Both the position numbers and the translations under genes were made by a program. Shown piece by piece: positions 31,548-33,080 of a stretch of DNA of 33,080 nucleotides. The first letter of the stretch is position 1, and the number at the start of each line of letters is the position of its first letter. The DNA is from a virus. The notes under the pieces are model-generated. The model did not search any database and was not told the DNA's origin. It saw nothing but the letters and a program-made list of their open reading frames with translations. The stretch is from IMG/VR virus record IMGVR_UViG_3300025674_000011, positions 1 through 33,080 of that record; one strand, 5' to 3'.

Positions 31548-32014
31548 ATTAAACCTTTCTTTCTAGCTATGATAGCCAAGACAGTAACCACACCTGCCAA
31601 TAAAGCAGAAACTAATATAGCCAATACAATTTTAAGAGCTATGTCTTTAATCTTTTCTCTTTGTTGTTCAGCTTTTATCCTAGCTTCTTTCCTAGCTTTG
31701 CGTGCATCAGCACAATAGGATATGTAATCATTGTAAAGATTGGCTCTGCCATATAGCTGCATGAACTCTCTGAGTTGTTCGTTCTTAACTCGTATCTCTT
31801 CAAGAGCCATAAACTCTTCTAGGTCATTGTCTTCTTTGCCTAGAAAGTTAGTCCAAATACTATTCTTTTTTTTATCTAAATCTTTTTTAAGTTGTTCCTC
31901 AGCACCTACGAATTTTGCAATGGCTGCTCCTGCTGAAGAAAGTTCACGACCATTTTCGATTGTCTGCTTGATAACTGCAAAAGCACTATTTGCCACCATT
32001 AGCATTTCAAGCAT
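31544..32014 (-). CDS. Helical protein with C-terminal membrane anchor
   Basis: 156 residues. The N-terminal part (ANSAFAVIKQTIENGRELSS, AGAAIAKFVGAEEQLKKDLD, KKKNSIWTNFLGKEDNDLEE) and a middle of long charged helices end in one membrane segment (about 127-148, LKIVLAILVSALLAGVVTVL) with a basic tail. I know similar proteins from many marine podoviruses without function. The anchor and coiled-coil character next to lysis genes make a spanin-like or virion-membrane role possible. Confidence 0.75.
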   Translation of the reverse strand: MLEMLMVANSAFAVIKQTIENGRELSSAGAAIAKFVGAEEQLKKDLDKKKNSIWTNFLGKEDNDLEEFMALEEIRVKNEQLREFMQLYGRANLYNDYISYCADARKARKEARIKAEQQREKIKDIALKIVLAILVSALLAGVVTVLAIIARKKGLI

Positions 32015-32018
32015 ATTG

Positions 32019-32246
32019 TCACCTACTTAAAACTTTGTCTAATTTATCTTCTAATCTATGTAATGCTTCCATAATACGATTTGATGTATCTCTTAAATCT
32101 TCTTTAGAAGCATATTCTTCTCTAGTTCTGTTTAACAGTATTTGTAGTCTGTTGACTTCTGCATATAAATTTTTAAATGCCCAAGCATATGGCACTATAA
32201 CTAATGTTAAAATTATATTCCAAATTATAGCTCCATCAACTGCCAT
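32019..32246 (-). CDS. Small membrane protein with coiled coil, 75 aa
   Basis: An N-terminal membrane segment (residues 6-24, AIIWNIILTLVIVPYAWAF) is followed by a charged heptad-like helix (LYAEVNRLQILLNRTREEYA, RIMEALHRLEDKLDKVLSR). This layout suits an i-spanin or XhlA-like lysis accessory, but it is short and no partner is confirmed. The ATG follows the upstream stop directly (TAAATG). Confidence 0.7.
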   Translation of the reverse strand: MAVDGAIIWNIILTLVIVPYAWAFKNLYAEVNRLQILLNRTREEYASKEDLRDTSNRIMEALHRLEDKLDKVLSR

Positions 32247-32804
32247 TTATATCTCGTCTGGAAAATTGTAGATTGGTGCTTTTCCTGTAGGCTGTGGAGG
32301 GTCTTGGTCATCCATAGGCACTACAAACAATGCCTTAAAAGCATCTAGTGTAGTACAAGCATTAATCGCTGTTTCTATTGTGCCACTAGCAGTTCTAACT
32401 GCATCTCTATAAGTTGTTATGTCAGCAGGAATAGCTACAGATTTCTCTGCATTTCTAACTACATACCAATCAGAAGCAGTTAATAAACCATTAGCAGTTG
32501 ATTTAGTTCTTTCTATCCAAATAGTCTTTAGACCTTTAGTAACGACTTGATTGCCATCTTGGTCTAGTATTGGATTGTTGTTTTCGTCAACCTCATTGAT
32601 ATCTGTTAGGCTTCTTTCAACATCTCTTGCCCAATAAAATCGTTCATCATAGCTAGTATCTACGTCATCTTGCCACGTTACACCCCAATGCTCTTTATCC
32701 TCTTCTGACCAAGCTGTTGCCCAATTATAAGGGTGTTTATATCCATTATCATCAGTCCAACTCTTGCCAACTTTTAGAGTTCTTCCATTGTATAACCAAG
32801 CCAT
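32247..32804 (-). CDS. Tail-associated / fibre-assembly-like protein
   Basis: 185 residues. It begins MAWLYNGRTLKVGKSWTDDN with Trp-rich segments (TYNW-type, EHWGVTWQDD) and later has LTASDWYVVRNAEKSVAIPA and DITTYRDAVRTASGTIETAI, the SDW..(R)..(E/D)......I......YR..VR pattern common to phage tail and fibre-assembly proteins. It lies directly after the LamG fibre gene, with AGGAG 6 nt before the ATG. A role in fibre attachment or folding is likely but unproven. Confidence 0.7.
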   Translation of the reverse strand: MAWLYNGRTLKVGKSWTDDNGYKHPYNWATAWSEEDKEHWGVTWQDDVDTSYDERFYWARDVERSLTDINEVDENNNPILDQDGNQVVTKGLKTIWIERTKSTANGLLTASDWYVVRNAEKSVAIPADITTYRDAVRTASGTIETAINACTTLDAFKALFVVPMDDQDPPQPTGKAPIYNFPDEI

Positions 32805-32813
32805 TATATTCTC

Positions 32814-33080
32814 CTATCTTGCATTAGCATATTTAAAAGGGTTCTCAGCAAAAGCCATATAAATGTATGTGCCACCACTAGTATTCATACCTGTACCACC
32901 ATTACGAATTTTCATGCCATTTGATACAAAATCAGTATATCTACTACTTCCAGTATCTTCGGCTGATGGGTCATCTGGATAAAGCCAACCTAAATCTGGA
33001 TTTATATTACCTCTTTTATTGTCCATCATAATCCAATTATTTGTTGTATTTGTTTGTTTTATAATAATAAAAGCAGGTCT
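32814..33080 (-). CDS. C-terminal end of the LamG-like fibre (second copy of window edge)
   Basis: The last 89 codons of the fibre gene that starts at 2453, reading RPAFIIIKQTNTTNNWIMMD through TYIYMAFAENPFKYANAR and stopping at 32814. The ATG at 33029 is an internal Met, not a start: the frame is open upstream to the window edge, and the bases repeat those at 1-242. The next gene's ribosome site lies within its last codons' downstream gap. Confidence 0.88.
   Translation of the reverse strand, partial: RPAFIIIKQTNTTNNWIMMDNKRGNINPDLGWLYPDDPSAEDTGSSRYTDFVSNGMKIRNGGTGMNTSGGTYIYMAFAENPFKYANAR
32839..33080. repeat. Circular-closure overlap, right copy
   Basis: Second copy of bases 1-242. Position 32839 equals base 1 and 33080 equals base 242. 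Confidence 0.93.

Overview
The window is one complete, circularly closed genome of an AT-rich, short-tailed (podovirus-type) phage. Bases 1-242 repeat exactly as 32839-33080, so the unit is 32,838 bp, and the cut point lies inside a tail-fibre gene. The structural set is T7-like: portal, scaffold, capsid, two tail tubular proteins, gp13/14/15/16-like internal proteins and a fibre with a T7-type N-terminus. I see no phage RNA polymerase, DNA polymerase, primase, helicase, integrase or tRNA gene. The protein types resemble those of marine phages of Alphaproteobacteria (SAR11 or SAR116 phages). That host guess rests on recollection of family members and is not shown by the sequence.

Layout on the circle. 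A divergent control region (22511-23125) separates two opposed transcription units. The late unit runs leftward on the minus strand: small terminase, five small basic proteins, large terminase, portal, scaffold, gp13-like protein, capsid, decoration-like protein, tail tubes A and B, gp14-like protein, a gp15-position protein with a C-terminal lysozyme-like domain, a 1367-aa gp16-like protein, the T7-type fibre, a LamG-like fibre (crossing the window edge), then small membrane proteins, a GTA-type holin and a GH24 endolysin, ending at 30303. The early unit runs rightward on the plus strand from 23126 to 30240: unknown proteins, two small membrane proteins, a DUF932 protein, an XRE repressor-like protein, a PD-(D/E)XK resolvase-like nuclease, a DnaT-like protein overlapping a helicase-loader-like protein, a YqaJ-like exonuclease, an ERF annealing protein, a DUF736/SSB-like protein and a winged-helix protein. 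The units converge on a hairpin at 30250-30282.

How it may work. The phage probably relies on host RNA polymerase and the host replisome. It supplies loader, annealing, exonuclease and SSB-like functions of its own, and a late module for packaging, virion assembly and lysis.

The most unusual content is RNA-like. 25887-26112 reads as a self-contained non-coding RNA unit with its own promoter, a three-way junction, a long hairpin with a CCUCCU loop, and an intrinsic terminator. A second structured element lies at 24033-24107, just after an intrinsic terminator. The divergent control region carries many hairpins, some mutually exclusive. These structures were found by eye and have not been folded or compared with homologues.
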